Part shown: positions 36,512 through 45,452 of the stretch, piece after piece
Layout: each line of letters begins with the position of its first letter
How positions within the stretch are numbered: position 1 is the stretch's first letter
Assembly (NCBI GenBank): GCA_040768445.1
Contig: JAXGMV010000001.1
Span: forward strand, 1-64,000
Direction of reading: 5' to 3'
Source of the DNA: JAXGMV01 sp040768445
GTDB lineage: Bacteria; Chloroflexota; Anaerolineae; Anaerolineales; Anaerolineaceae
Length of the DNA stretch: 64,000 nt
Made by a program: the position numbers and the translations under genes
Notes under the pieces: model-generated
What the model was told of the DNA's origin: nothing
Databases searched by the model: none
The model's input: the letters and a program-made list of their open reading frames with translations, nothing else

Positions 36512-36571
36512 GTGAAATTTGATTGTTTGAAACATCTTCGTTTTCACAACAAAATTGGAGGAATTAAATGA
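36512..36571 (+). CDS. Possible 19-codon leader frame overlapping the binding-protein start
   Basis: GTG-started frame of 19 codons whose TGA overlaps the ATG of the next gene (ATGA). AGGAG lies about 12 bases before the GTG. It is the second such frame in this operon and may be chance. Confidence 0.2.
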   Translation: MKFDCLKHLRFHNKIGGIK

Positions 36572-37755
36572 AATCAATTTACAGAATTGCAGCATTGATC
36601 CTTGTGATCGCCATGCTTGCTGGTTGTGCACCAAAAGAGACAGTGGCCGAACCTGCGGAAGAACTCTCTCCCAAAGAACAGTGGTTAAAGACAAACCAGC
36701 TTGGCCCATATTACACTGATGAACAGGATTGGGCAGCCATTGAAGAAGCTGCTACTAAAGAAGGCGAACTGCTTGTCTACGCCAACTCATCCAAGATCGA
36801 GAAGTCTGCAGCAGGCTTCATGGAAAAATATCCCGGCATCAAAGTCCAGGCATTTGACCTTGGCGGTGATGATGTGCTGCTAAAGACACTGGAGGAACAG
36901 AAAGCAGGTGCATTCACCGGCGATGTTTGGGCTAGCAGCGGTGGCGCTGACCTGGTAGGTAATGTCATCCCAAATGGTTATGTCTACCGCTTCATGCCGT
37001 CAACCATGGCTGATAAAATTCCTGATCAGTACACCCAACCTCTGGTGATGGCCCGCCTTGGCACGACCGTATTTGCATACAACTCAGAATTGAACGACAC
37101 CTGCCCGGTCACAAATGTTTGGGAGTTTACTCAGGAAGAATGGAAAGGAAAGTTCTTCATTGAAGATCCTTTGAACGATGCATCCACGCTCAGTAAGCTG
37201 CTCACATTTGTTGGGCATCCTGAAGAAATGAAGGCAGCATATATTGAGCTCTACGGACAGGAACCTGTGCTTGATGAAGATACACCCGATGCTGGCTGGT
37301 TGTGGTTGAAAAAATTTGCACAAAATGATCCAAAACCAAAACCCGGTGGCGATGAAGTTGATGAGGCTTTTGCTACTCCCGGCATGACCGAAAGCTACAT
37401 GGCACTTACCTCCTATTCCAACATGGCTGATGTGGTTGAAGGCAACCTTGCATTTGAGCCTTGCTGGGGCATCAAACCAATGCTCGGTGTTCAGAGCCAG
37501 AGCTATGTGGGCATTATTAACCAGGCCCCCCACCCGAATGCTGCAAAATTGTGGGTTGCATGGCAGATCAGCGAGGAAGGCCGCGATCCCTGGGCAAAGT
37601 TTGGTACCTATTTCACCGATTCCACCTATGAAGTTGAAGAGGGTATGAAACCCCTGGATGAAATGATGGGCATGACATGGTTCATCGATGAACAGTTTGC
37701 CTATGACAACATGATCGAGGCGCGTGATTTCTATCTATTAAACCTGGGACAATAA
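36568..37755 (+). CDS. ABC transporter substrate-binding lipoprotein (Fbp/AfuA-like)
   Basis: 395 aa with a lipoprotein signal (MLAGC lipobox near residue 20). The mature part has ELLVYANSSKIEKSAAGF, YPGIKVQAFDLGG, and GDVWASSGGADLV, typical of the extracellular binding-protein family that includes FbpA and AfuA. AfuA proteins bind hexose and heptose phosphates. A TGGAGGA RBS precedes it and a long hairpin follows it, so it ends the transporter operon and its mRNA may be stabilised for high expression. Confidence 0.9.
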   Translation: MKSIYRIAALILVIAMLAGCAPKETVAEPAEELSPKEQWLKTNQLGPYYTDEQDWAAIEEAATKEGELLVYANSSKIEKSAAGFMEKYPGIKVQAFDLGGDDVLLKTLEEQKAGAFTGDVWASSGGADLVGNVIPNGYVYRFMPSTMADKIPDQYTQPLVMARLGTTVFAYNSELNDTCPVTNVWEFTQEEWKGKFFIEDPLNDASTLSKLLTFVGHPEEMKAAYIELYGQEPVLDEDTPDAGWLWLKKFAQNDPKPKPGGDEVDEAFATPGMTESYMALTSYSNMADVVEGNLAFEPCWGIKPMLGVQSQSYVGIINQAPHPNAAKLWVAWQISEEGRDPWAKFGTYFTDSTYEVEEGMKPLDEMMGMTWFIDEQFAYDNMIEARDFYLLNLGQ

Positions 37756-37780
37756 TCCTTTAAGCTGTTATTGATTAACA

Positions 37781-37815
37781 TTCAGGCACGGATCTTTTTC
37801 AGATCCGTGCCTGAA
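37781..37815 (+). terminator. 15-bp perfect hairpin after the transporter operon
   Basis: TTCAGGCACGGATCT / AGATCCGTGCCTGAA around loop TTTTC. It is followed by AATAAC rather than a T-tract, so it may act as an mRNA 3'-end stabiliser or weak terminator. It separates the binding-protein gene from the double-HAD gene. Confidence 0.6.
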
Positions 37816-37883
37816 AATAACAAAGAATACTAAAGAAAATATGAGCAGGTAAGCAATTAAGTATTTTACATTTGGGGCAGGCA

Positions 37884-39314
37884 ATGATTCTTAAAGGTGT
37901 ATTTTTTGATTTTGGCGGGACGATTGATACTTTCCACTTCACAATAGAGCAGCGCACACAGGCTGTTCCATTGATCAGGGAATGTCTTAACCGTGCCGGC
38001 ATCATCACACAACATTCAGATGCAGCCCTGGCTGAAATGATCACCACAGGTGCAGGTGCATACTTAAACTGGAATCAACTCACAAACATTGAACTCAATC
38101 CTGCAGAAATTTGGGCGCAGTATTTCTTAAAGGACTTGCAATTGTCTGCGGAGACGCTTCATCCAGTTGCTGAGGAACTTGCTTACCTGTACGAGACCCG
38201 TCTTTTCGTCCGCAAGATTCGGCCAGAAATACCGCACGTATTAAGCGCAATAAACGCAATGGGGCTAAAAATTGGCTGTATAAGCAATACGCAAAGCCTA
38301 AACCAGGTGCCCCATCATTTGGAACAGTACGGTATTGCAGATTATTTTGACACGGTGGTTCTCTCGTCAAGTTACGGCAGGCGCAAACCAGACCCTTCAA
38401 TTTTTTATTACGCCGCCAGGCAAGCTGGCTTACCAACTGGATCATGTATCTACGTAGGCGATAAACTTGACCGTGACATTCTTGGCGCACAACGAGCCGG
38501 TTTCATGGCAGCAATACAAATTAAAAATAGCAGTGATTGCGATGAACCTGATATCGAGATTGAACCGTATGATGTTATTGATGACATGAAAGATCTGCTG
38601 CCTATTTTGAAGAAAATCCAACTAAATGGCAGTGTATCCGAATCAATGCGTAATACCAGGAAGATTAAAGCGATTTTCTTTGATGCAGGTGATATTCTCT
38701 ATTTTCGACCACAAAAAAACAGGCATTTCAATAATTTCCTGGAGTCGAGAAACATCCTCCTGGATCAAAAATTTGATCTTCAACTGAGACAACTGCGCGA
38801 CATGGCTTTTTCTGGAAAGATTAAAAGACATGACTACTACGTGCAGCTGCTTCAGGTCTACGGGATAACCGATCACCAAGAGATTCAGGAAGGTATAACG
38901 TCACTTAAAGCAGATGATGAAGCTGCAGAAATTATTGATGGTGCGCCAGAAACTGTGAAAAATCTCAAAGACATGGGTTTTATCCTCGGCATCATCACCG
39001 ATACTGCCCTGCCATATTCGATGAAGCTTGGCTGGTTTGATAACCATGGTTTCGGAAGAGTTTGGGATGTGGTCATAAGTTCGCGCGAGATTGGCATACG
39101 AAAGCCATCAAAGCCAATGTATGAACTGGCATTAGATCAGGCTGGTGTATGCCCTGGAGAGGCAGTCTTTGTTGGTCATAAAAAATCCGAGCTGGATGGT
39201 GCAAAAGCAGTTGGCATGAACACTATTGCCTTTAACTATGATGCAGGCACGTCTGCTGATGCCTACATCGATAACCTGCCCGAATTGGTCAAATTAACTT
39301 TATTGGATGAGTAA
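37884..39314 (+). CDS. Tandem double-HAD hydrolase-like protein (paralogue of 7427 gene)
   Basis: About 476 aa. Domain 1: FFDFGGTID, ISNTQS, GRRKPDP, YVGDKLDRD. Domain 2: FFDAGDIL, ITDTA, IRKPSKP, FVGHKKSEL. As in the paralogue at 7427, domain 2 has lost the GD of motif IV and the Thr of motif I. Both domains lack the second Asp of DxD. The ATG at 37884 is preferred over the TTG at 37872, with GGGGCAGG just before it. The two copies lie 30 kb apart, one in each regulon, which links the two systems. Confidence 0.85.
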   Translation: MILKGVFFDFGGTIDTFHFTIEQRTQAVPLIRECLNRAGIITQHSDAALAEMITTGAGAYLNWNQLTNIELNPAEIWAQYFLKDLQLSAETLHPVAEELAYLYETRLFVRKIRPEIPHVLSAINAMGLKIGCISNTQSLNQVPHHLEQYGIADYFDTVVLSSSYGRRKPDPSIFYYAARQAGLPTGSCIYVGDKLDRDILGAQRAGFMAAIQIKNSSDCDEPDIEIEPYDVIDDMKDLLPILKKIQLNGSVSESMRNTRKIKAIFFDAGDILYFRPQKNRHFNNFLESRNILLDQKFDLQLRQLRDMAFSGKIKRHDYYVQLLQVYGITDHQEIQEGITSLKADDEAAEIIDGAPETVKNLKDMGFILGIITDTALPYSMKLGWFDNHGFGRVWDVVISSREIGIRKPSKPMYELALDQAGVCPGEAVFVGHKKSELDGAKAVGMNTIAFNYDAGTSADAYIDNLPELVKLTLLDE

Positions 39315-39335
39315 GTCAGAAAACTTGGGACCCGG

Positions 39336-41048
39336 ATGATGACAAAGAACATCAGTGCCATCTGTTTTGATGTTGGCGGAACACTTAAAGCGACAATCAA
39401 GAACCCTGAAGGCAACAGCGCAGGTGTGAAAGCCCTTCAGTCAATGTTGGGCAATAACGAAACAAGCGAGGTTTTTCAGCAGAAGCTGCGTTTGCGGGAG
39501 AAGACGTACCGCCGCTGGTGCAAACGGTCATTGATCGAACTGGATGAACACAGGATATGGTCTGAGTTTCTCCTGCCCGATTACCCCGCTGGTTTTGTAA
39601 AGGAAAACGCACTCACATTTAACCAGTTGTGGCGTGCATCGCGGAATAACGACATGCTCCCGGATGCAGTGTATACCATTAGAGCTTTAAAAGAACGCGG
39701 GTACAGGCTGGCAATTATCAGCAACACCACATCCTCTATTGAAACACCACACATGCTGGCTGAAAATGGGATTGTTGAGTGTTTTGATTCCGTCATCCTC
39801 TCCTGTGTGTTTGGGAGAAGAAAGCCCCACCCATCCTTGTTCTTGCAGGCAGCAAGAGACTTAAATGTACTTCCTCAACACTGTGTGTATATTGGTGATT
39901 TTTTGGCGCGCGATTTGGTCGGTGCAAAGCAGGCAGGATATGGAGAAGTGGGCATTATCAATATCAAAGGGTATGAAGTAGACGAATTTGACCCTGATGA
40001 TGATGGCGAAGAGGAGCGCATCACCGAGATAAAACCGTCCTTCAGGATCGGCACGCTCAGTGAATTGTTGGATCATTTTCCAATGCTTAAACCTGCTAGC
40101 CCAGGTGAGGATGAGCCAAATCAGCCGTCGCAGATGTTTGAAATTGCATTGTCAAGCATGTGGAGCGCCGACCAACCCATGCCGTTCAACAACACCTTCG
40201 CCGAGGCACGTAAACTCGGTTTTACTTCGTTCGAACTAACCAGCAAAGTCACTCCCAGCCTGTATGAACAATGGAATCATAATGAGTTTTACATTTCAAC
40301 CATTCATGATCCCTGCCCATCGGAGTTAAGTTATGCCCAGTTAAAAGAAAAAGATATTGCCCTGTCGAGCACGAATGAGCAAAATCGGCGTGCATCCATT
40401 GATTCACTGAAACGATCAATCGAACTGGCGCAGCGCCTTGGCTCACGGTCGGTTGTGATTCACTGCGGCACGGTGTTGTGTGATCAAAGCCGGGATGCGA
40501 AAATGCGCCGCCTGTACAGAGAAGGTTTGAGATACACACCTGAATATATAGAACTGTTGAATAACTTCATCACCGACCGTGCTGCACACTGCCAGCCGCA
40601 CGTTGAGGCAGTAATTAGAAGCCTGCAGGAGATTATCCCTTTTGCTGAGGGCTCAGGCGTTGCGCTCGCGTTGGAGAACCGCAATCGGTATCATGATATT
40701 CCGCTGCCTGATGAACTCGAGGTGTTCCTCAATCTGTGCAATGAACCATGGCTCGGTTTTCAATTCGACATCGGACATGCACACAACCTCGATCGGCTCG
40801 GTCTTGTAAATCAGGCTGAATGGATTGAACGCTTTAAATCACGCATGATTGGCGTGCACCTGCACGATGTCAAAGGCTTGCGTGACCACAGTGTACCTGG
40901 AACGGGCGATGTGGATTTCTTCCAAATCGCTTCGTGGATACCGCAGCACGCACTGCGCACTCTTGAAATCACACCTGATGCAAGCCTTTTAGACATTGCT
41001 ACCGGGCTTGAGGTACTTCACGGGTCAGGCTGCATAATCAGGATTTAA
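39336..41048 (+). CDS. HAD hydrolase fused to a xylose-isomerase-like TIM barrel
   Basis: 570 aa fusion. Residues 1-245: HAD domain with CFDVGGTL, ISNTTSS, GRRKPHP and YIGDFLARD. An acidic linker (DEFDPDDDGEEER) follows. Residues about 260-570: TIM barrel of the sugar-phosphate isomerase/epimerase (AP-endonuclease 2) family with likely metal ligands in ALENRNRY (Glu near 447), FQFDIGHAH (Asp/His near 478), HLHDVKG and LEITPD (Glu near 544). The same chain could dephosphorylate and isomerise a sugar or cyclitol. I know of no described example of this fusion. Confidence 0.85.
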   Translation: MMTKNISAICFDVGGTLKATIKNPEGNSAGVKALQSMLGNNETSEVFQQKLRLREKTYRRWCKRSLIELDEHRIWSEFLLPDYPAGFVKENALTFNQLWRASRNNDMLPDAVYTIRALKERGYRLAIISNTTSSIETPHMLAENGIVECFDSVILSCVFGRRKPHPSLFLQAARDLNVLPQHCVYIGDFLARDLVGAKQAGYGEVGIINIKGYEVDEFDPDDDGEEERITEIKPSFRIGTLSELLDHFPMLKPASPGEDEPNQPSQMFEIALSSMWSADQPMPFNNTFAEARKLGFTSFELTSKVTPSLYEQWNHNEFYISTIHDPCPSELSYAQLKEKDIALSSTNEQNRRASIDSLKRSIELAQRLGSRSVVIHCGTVLCDQSRDAKMRRLYREGLRYTPEYIELLNNFITDRAAHCQPHVEAVIRSLQEIIPFAEGSGVALALENRNRYHDIPLPDELEVFLNLCNEPWLGFQFDIGHAHNLDRLGLVNQAEWIERFKSRMIGVHLHDVKGLRDHSVPGTGDVDFFQIASWIPQHALRTLEITPDASLLDIATGLEVLHGSGCIIRI

Positions 41049-41096
41049 TGAGTTCATGAAGGACACATCACACACTAGAAAGAAGGCAAACACCTT

Positions 41097-42764
41097 TTGA
41101 TTGAGCAAATTCGCACCATCCTTTTTGATATCGGCGGAACACTGCTTCAGAAACAGAATCACGGCTCGCGAGACCCACTGATCATTGCTGAAATGGTCAA
41201 TTTCCTCGGTGGGGACGAAACCGCTGAAGAGATGATTGCCAAACTTACTGCAAGAGAACAAGAATATAAAAGTTGGAAATATCGCTCACTTTCAGAACTT
41301 AGCTATGAAGAAGTGTGGTCAGATATTTTGTTACCCGAGCACCCTAAGACACTCATCCAACAGCACGCACTTCAATTGCAAGAGTGGTGGAGCACATCAA
41401 AGGGCAAGCGTTGGATTGCACCTGAGACAATCGTTGTTCTAGAAACTTTGGCGGCACGCGGTTATTTACTGGGTACTATCAGCCATACCAACCCGAAATA
41501 CCTGGATGAGGCTGGAATTAGACACCTATTTATAACCGCCCGTCAAGCAGCTGAATTTGGTAAACGAAAACCACACCCTGCCATGTTTTTAGCTGCTGCC
41601 CGCGACTGCAACACACCCATTGAAGCTTGCGCTTATGTTGGAGACCGTCCATCACGAGATATTGTGGGTGCACGTGAAGCAGGAATTGGGCAGGTCATTC
41701 AATTAAAGAAGGCTGACGGCATAAGCGAAGAAAACCCTTGCGTCATGCAAGCTGACACAGTTATCCAAACTTTGACAGACCTCCTAGAAATCTTTCCGCA
41801 TCTCAACACCAATGACCTTAAAGCATTTTCTCATTTGGAATCTACTCCCCTGTACGATGCTGCCTTATCAACTATGTGGTGGTCGAAGGAGACTGATTCA
41901 GCTGAGGACTTCTGTCAAAAAGGTCGGAAGCTGGGTTTCGCCCGTTTTGAACTGAATCACCAAATACCACCTGAAGACCTGGCCAGTTTCAATACAGGGC
42001 GATACCACATTGGTTCTGTGCACGACCCGTGCCCTGCAGTTGTACATAACAAACAGCTTGAATTAGAAGACCGCCAGCTCACTTCTCTGAATAAGAGCCT
42101 TCGCCAGGATGGGATTGATACAGTTAAGAGAAGCATTGAGACAGCCTACCGGCTGGGTGCCCGCTCTGTTGTCATCCACCCGGGTCACATCACCGGAGAC
42201 CATTCTCTGGATGACCAATTGCGTGAAATGTTCCGTAAAGGGTTGAAACACTCGCCAGAGTATTTAACTCTGCGTGATAAGGTGATCACCGACAGGAAAA
42301 TTCGGTCAAAGCCGCATCTCGACTGCCTGGTTCAAAGCCTGCAAGAAATAATCACATTCGCATCTGATACAGGCGTCTGTCTGGGATTGGAAAATCGATT
42401 TCATTACTACGAGGTGCCAATTTTTGAAGAGATGCAGGTGTTGTTGGAGGCATTTAAGCAGCCCTGGGTTGGTTGGCAGCTCGATATAGGACACATCCAG
42501 GCACACAATGTCCTGGGACTCATGTCATTCCAACAATGGCTGGTACATTTTTCACACAGGATCATTGGGGTTCACTGGCATGACGTTATCGGGATTGTTG
42601 ATCACCAGCCACCAGGAGCCGGAGAAGTTGATTTTTCCTGGGTAGCTAAATATATCCCCGATTCTGCTATACATACGCTTGAAATTAATAAAAAAGCAAC
42701 CTTTGATGAAATGAAAATAGGCCTTGAGGTCTTAAGTAAGGCTGGATGCATCACGAAATTATGA
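41097..42764 (+). CDS. HAD hydrolase fused to a xylose-isomerase-like TIM barrel (second copy)
   Basis: 555 aa; the frame opens with TTG at 41097, with GAAGG about 10 bases upstream. HAD part: LFDIGGTLL, ISHTNP, FGKRKPHP, YVGDRPSRD. TIM-barrel part: LGLENRFHYYEVP, WQLDIGHIQ, HWHDVIG, LEINKKA, with the same metal-ligand pattern as the gene before. Both fusions share VHDPCP/IHDPCP and SVVIH blocks, so the pair arose by tandem duplication. It is followed by DUF47 and PiT genes after 22 bases. Confidence 0.85.
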   Translation: MIEQIRTILFDIGGTLLQKQNHGSRDPLIIAEMVNFLGGDETAEEMIAKLTAREQEYKSWKYRSLSELSYEEVWSDILLPEHPKTLIQQHALQLQEWWSTSKGKRWIAPETIVVLETLAARGYLLGTISHTNPKYLDEAGIRHLFITARQAAEFGKRKPHPAMFLAAARDCNTPIEACAYVGDRPSRDIVGAREAGIGQVIQLKKADGISEENPCVMQADTVIQTLTDLLEIFPHLNTNDLKAFSHLESTPLYDAALSTMWWSKETDSAEDFCQKGRKLGFARFELNHQIPPEDLASFNTGRYHIGSVHDPCPAVVHNKQLELEDRQLTSLNKSLRQDGIDTVKRSIETAYRLGARSVVIHPGHITGDHSLDDQLREMFRKGLKHSPEYLTLRDKVITDRKIRSKPHLDCLVQSLQEIITFASDTGVCLGLENRFHYYEVPIFEEMQVLLEAFKQPWVGWQLDIGHIQAHNVLGLMSFQQWLVHFSHRIIGVHWHDVIGIVDHQPPGAGEVDFSWVAKYIPDSAIHTLEINKKATFDEMKIGLEVLSKAGCITKL

Positions 42765-42786
42765 TCATTTTTGGAGGATTTTCAGT

Positions 42787-43407
42787 ATGTTAAAAATTTT
42801 CAAAAAACGCCGAAATGTCTTCATTCAACAACTGCACAACCAGGCACAACTGACTCTTGAAGGTATTGAGATTCTGACTGAATACATGAAACAAAAAGAT
42901 GAAGCGTTGGCAGATAAACTCACTGCAAAAGAAAAAGAGGCGGATGAAGCTCGGCGCATCTTGATTGACGAGCTGAATCGCACCTTCATTACACCATTTG
43001 ACCGGGAAGATATCTTCTCGCTTTCGCGTGCCATTGACGACATCCTCGATTATGCAAATTCAACTGTCACGGAAATTATGATTTTTAAAGTCAAACCTAC
43101 CGAGCGAATGGTTGAAATTTGTATCCTTTTACGGGACGCAACATTCGAAATCCTACAGGCCGTTGACTGCCTTCAGGACCATCCCAATGTGACTGCAGAA
43201 CATGCCCATCGGGCAAAAAAGATAGAAAACCGGGTCGAAGGCGCTTATCGTGAAGCGCTCGCTGAAATGTTCAAGGATGCTGATGATGTCAAATCTGTGG
43301 TCAAAGCCATGAAAATGCGTGAGGTTTACCGCCACCTCAGCAATGCTGCAGATCGCGGAGATGAGGCAGCCAACCTCCTGGCTGACATAGTTGTAAAAAC
43401 AACCTGA
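42787..43407 (+). CDS. DUF47 (PhoU-like) phosphate transport accessory protein
   Basis: 206 aa, all-alpha, PhoU-fold family. Contains FITPFDREDIFSLSRAIDDILDY, characteristic of DUF47 proteins, which pair with PiT phosphate permeases. A GGAGG RBS and the adjacent pit gene (140 bases on) support the role. It probably tunes the permease. The gene closes the HAD run and ties it to phosphate balance. Confidence 0.9.
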   Translation: MLKIFKKRRNVFIQQLHNQAQLTLEGIEILTEYMKQKDEALADKLTAKEKEADEARRILIDELNRTFITPFDREDIFSLSRAIDDILDYANSTVTEIMIFKVKPTERMVEICILLRDATFEILQAVDCLQDHPNVTAEHAHRAKKIENRVEGAYREALAEMFKDADDVKSVVKAMKMREVYRHLSNAADRGDEAANLLADIVVKTT

Positions 43408-43546
43408 GATGGCAATTATGGTTTTTCCTGTGTTTTTGAAAATAATTAGACTAAGCTTGAGATACATCATATTTTGTATCGTTTTTGCACCTTGCGGTAT
43501 TGGTGTCTTTAATTAGGAATTTACTGAATGACTGAAAGATAGAAAA

Positions 43547-44551
43547 ATGCAGATATCGTTAATCATCGTCATCTTGTTAGCCATTATTTTCGATTTTCTG
43601 AATGGTGTGAACGATTCCAGTAATATTGTCGCCACGATGATCTCTTCACGGGCTATTCGACCTCGCCTCGCCCTGATAATTACAGCACTGGCTGAAGTCT
43701 CTGGCCCTTTTATTTTTGGAGTTGCTGTTGCCACCACTATAGGTGATGAGATCGTCGCAGCAGAAATGCTTAAAGTTGAAGTTTTAATTGCCGCATTAAT
43801 CAGTGCAATTTCATGGAATATTACAACGAGGTTTTTTGGTATACCAAGCAGCTCTTCTCATGCACTGATCGGCGGTATTATTGGTGCAGTATTTGTTGGT
43901 GCTGGCTTCCATGCGATCAAAATGGCTGGTGTAATAAAGGTGTTGATTGTTCTGTTCGTTTCACCGGTTATTGGTCTCCTGGCCGGATATATTATTGCTA
44001 ACATCGTATTTCTGCTCTCATGGAAAGCTTCACCAAATATTAATTCTGTATTCAAAAAGCTGCAGATCATTACATCGCTTGGGCTGGCGCTTAGCCACGG
44101 CACCAATGATGCCCAAAAATCCATGGGTCTCATTACTCTTGCACTGGTGATCACCGGCCATCTCACCAGTTTTGCTGTTCCAAAGTGGGTAGTTATCATT
44201 TGTGCAGGTGCGATTGCCATTGGTACATCAGTGGGCAGCTGGCAGTTAATCCGAACGTTGGGCACGAAATTTTACAAAATACGCCCGGTGCATGGCTTTG
44301 CCAGCCAGGCAGCCTCGGCAGCGGTGATCCTGACGGCTTCATTAATTGGCGGACCGGTCAGCACCACCCAGGTGGTCAGTACTGCCATCATGGGCGTCGG
44401 CGCAGCAGACAGGCTTAGCAAGGTTCGCTGGGGCGTTGCTGGTGAAATTCTCTCAGCCTGGTTATTCACCATACCATCTACTGCAGTGCTGGCGGCAGCG
44501 GTTTACTGGATCATTCAAACTGCCATCCCAGCGATCATTAATCTCTTTTAG
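43547..44551 (+). CDS. pit: PiT-family inorganic phosphate transporter
   Basis: 334 aa with about ten membrane helices and the two repeated PiT signatures: FDFLNGVNDSSNIVATMI near the N-terminus and LALSHGTNDAQKSMG in the second half; SSSHALIGG is also typical. It moves phosphate with a proton or sodium ion and is reversible, so next to phosphatase-like HADs it could export released phosphate. In many bacteria DUF47-PiT pairs work at high phosphate. Confidence 0.93.
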   Translation: MQISLIIVILLAIIFDFLNGVNDSSNIVATMISSRAIRPRLALIITALAEVSGPFIFGVAVATTIGDEIVAAEMLKVEVLIAALISAISWNITTRFFGIPSSSSHALIGGIIGAVFVGAGFHAIKMAGVIKVLIVLFVSPVIGLLAGYIIANIVFLLSWKASPNINSVFKKLQIITSLGLALSHGTNDAQKSMGLITLALVITGHLTSFAVPKWVVIICAGAIAIGTSVGSWQLIRTLGTKFYKIRPVHGFASQAASAAVILTASLIGGPVSTTQVVSTAIMGVGAADRLSKVRWGVAGEILSAWLFTIPSTAVLAAAVYWIIQTAIPAIINLF

Positions 44552-44561
44552 GACATCAACC

Positions 44562-45452
44562 ATGCAAACACAAAAATCCTACGACATCATCTTTGCCGGT
44601 AACTACACAAAAGATAAAATCATCACGCCTGATGGGGTGAGTTACGTGGACGGCGGTGGTATGAACTATGCTGCCCATGCCGCCAAAATGCTCGGAAAAA
44701 CACCTGCCGTTGTCACACGGCTTTCAGAAGAAGATAATCATGTTGTCAAAAATTTTGAATCAGATGGCATCGATTGCTACCCTGTTTACAGTGAGCACTC
44801 AACCTTGATGGTTTTAGAATATCCAACACACGATGTGGATAAGCGTAACCTCTACGTCACACAGACAGCCGGAACAATCACCCATGATCACCTGCACGGG
44901 CTTCACGCAAAAGCAGTCGCTGTCAGCCCCAGTCTGCGCGGCGAAGTTGAATCCGCCTTTTTTAAGGAACTTCGCAAACAAAAAGAGCTGATCATTGCAG
45001 CAGATGTACAGGGTTTTGTCAGAGTATTAAGGGACAATACCCTGCAGTATGAAACCTGGGACGAGATGAAAGAAGTTCTACAGTGCCTTGACATACTCAA
45101 GTCAGACGCAGTGGAAGCAAAGTACCTGACAGGTGAGACGGATATTGAGAAAGCATCCAACTTCTATGCATCCAAAGGTGTGAAAGAAATCGTGCTAACA
45201 CACTCAAATGGTGTCCTCATCCATGCTGATGGTGAAAATTTCCATTATGATTTCCATTCCAAATCCATGGCCGGCAGAAGCGGGCGCGGCGATACCTGCA
45301 TGGGTTCCTATACAGCCATGCGCCTGACCCTGCCGCCGAGTGAGGCGGGAAAATGGGCTGCAGCAGTCACCAGTATGAAGGTCGAGCGCCTGGGCGTATT
45401 CAATCGTCCCATCAGTGACGTTGAAGAATTCATTGCCAAATACTATGCCTGA
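44562..45452 (+). CDS. PfkB-family kinase, IolK-like (TM0415 type)
   Basis: 296 aa. The ATG at 44562 is supported by AGGA upstream; the longer frame would sit inside pit. Motifs DVQGFVRV, LKSDAVEAKYLTG and MAGRSGRGDTCMGSY match my memory of Thermotoga TM0415, the kinase in its inositol cluster (IolK), and the catalytic Asp of GRGD is kept. It therefore links this phosphate/HAD region to inositol metabolism encoded at 12.7-25.4 kb. The substrate is likely an inositol or a pathway intermediate; this is inferred. Confidence 0.8.
   Translation: MQTQKSYDIIFAGNYTKDKIITPDGVSYVDGGGMNYAAHAAKMLGKTPAVVTRLSEEDNHVVKNFESDGIDCYPVYSEHSTLMVLEYPTHDVDKRNLYVTQTAGTITHDHLHGLHAKAVAVSPSLRGEVESAFFKELRKQKELIIAADVQGFVRVLRDNTLQYETWDEMKEVLQCLDILKSDAVEAKYLTGETDIEKASNFYASKGVKEIVLTHSNGVLIHADGENFHYDFHSKSMAGRSGRGDTCMGSYTAMRLTLPPSEAGKWAAAVTSMKVERLGVFNRPISDVEEFIAKYYA

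Noticed and set aside
37866..37874. Third TTACATTTG (reverse of CAAATGTAA) before the double-HAD gene
   Set aside because: Only 9 bases match, it is in the opposite orientation, overlaps the RBS area and lacks the flanking -35/-10 seen at the two good sites.
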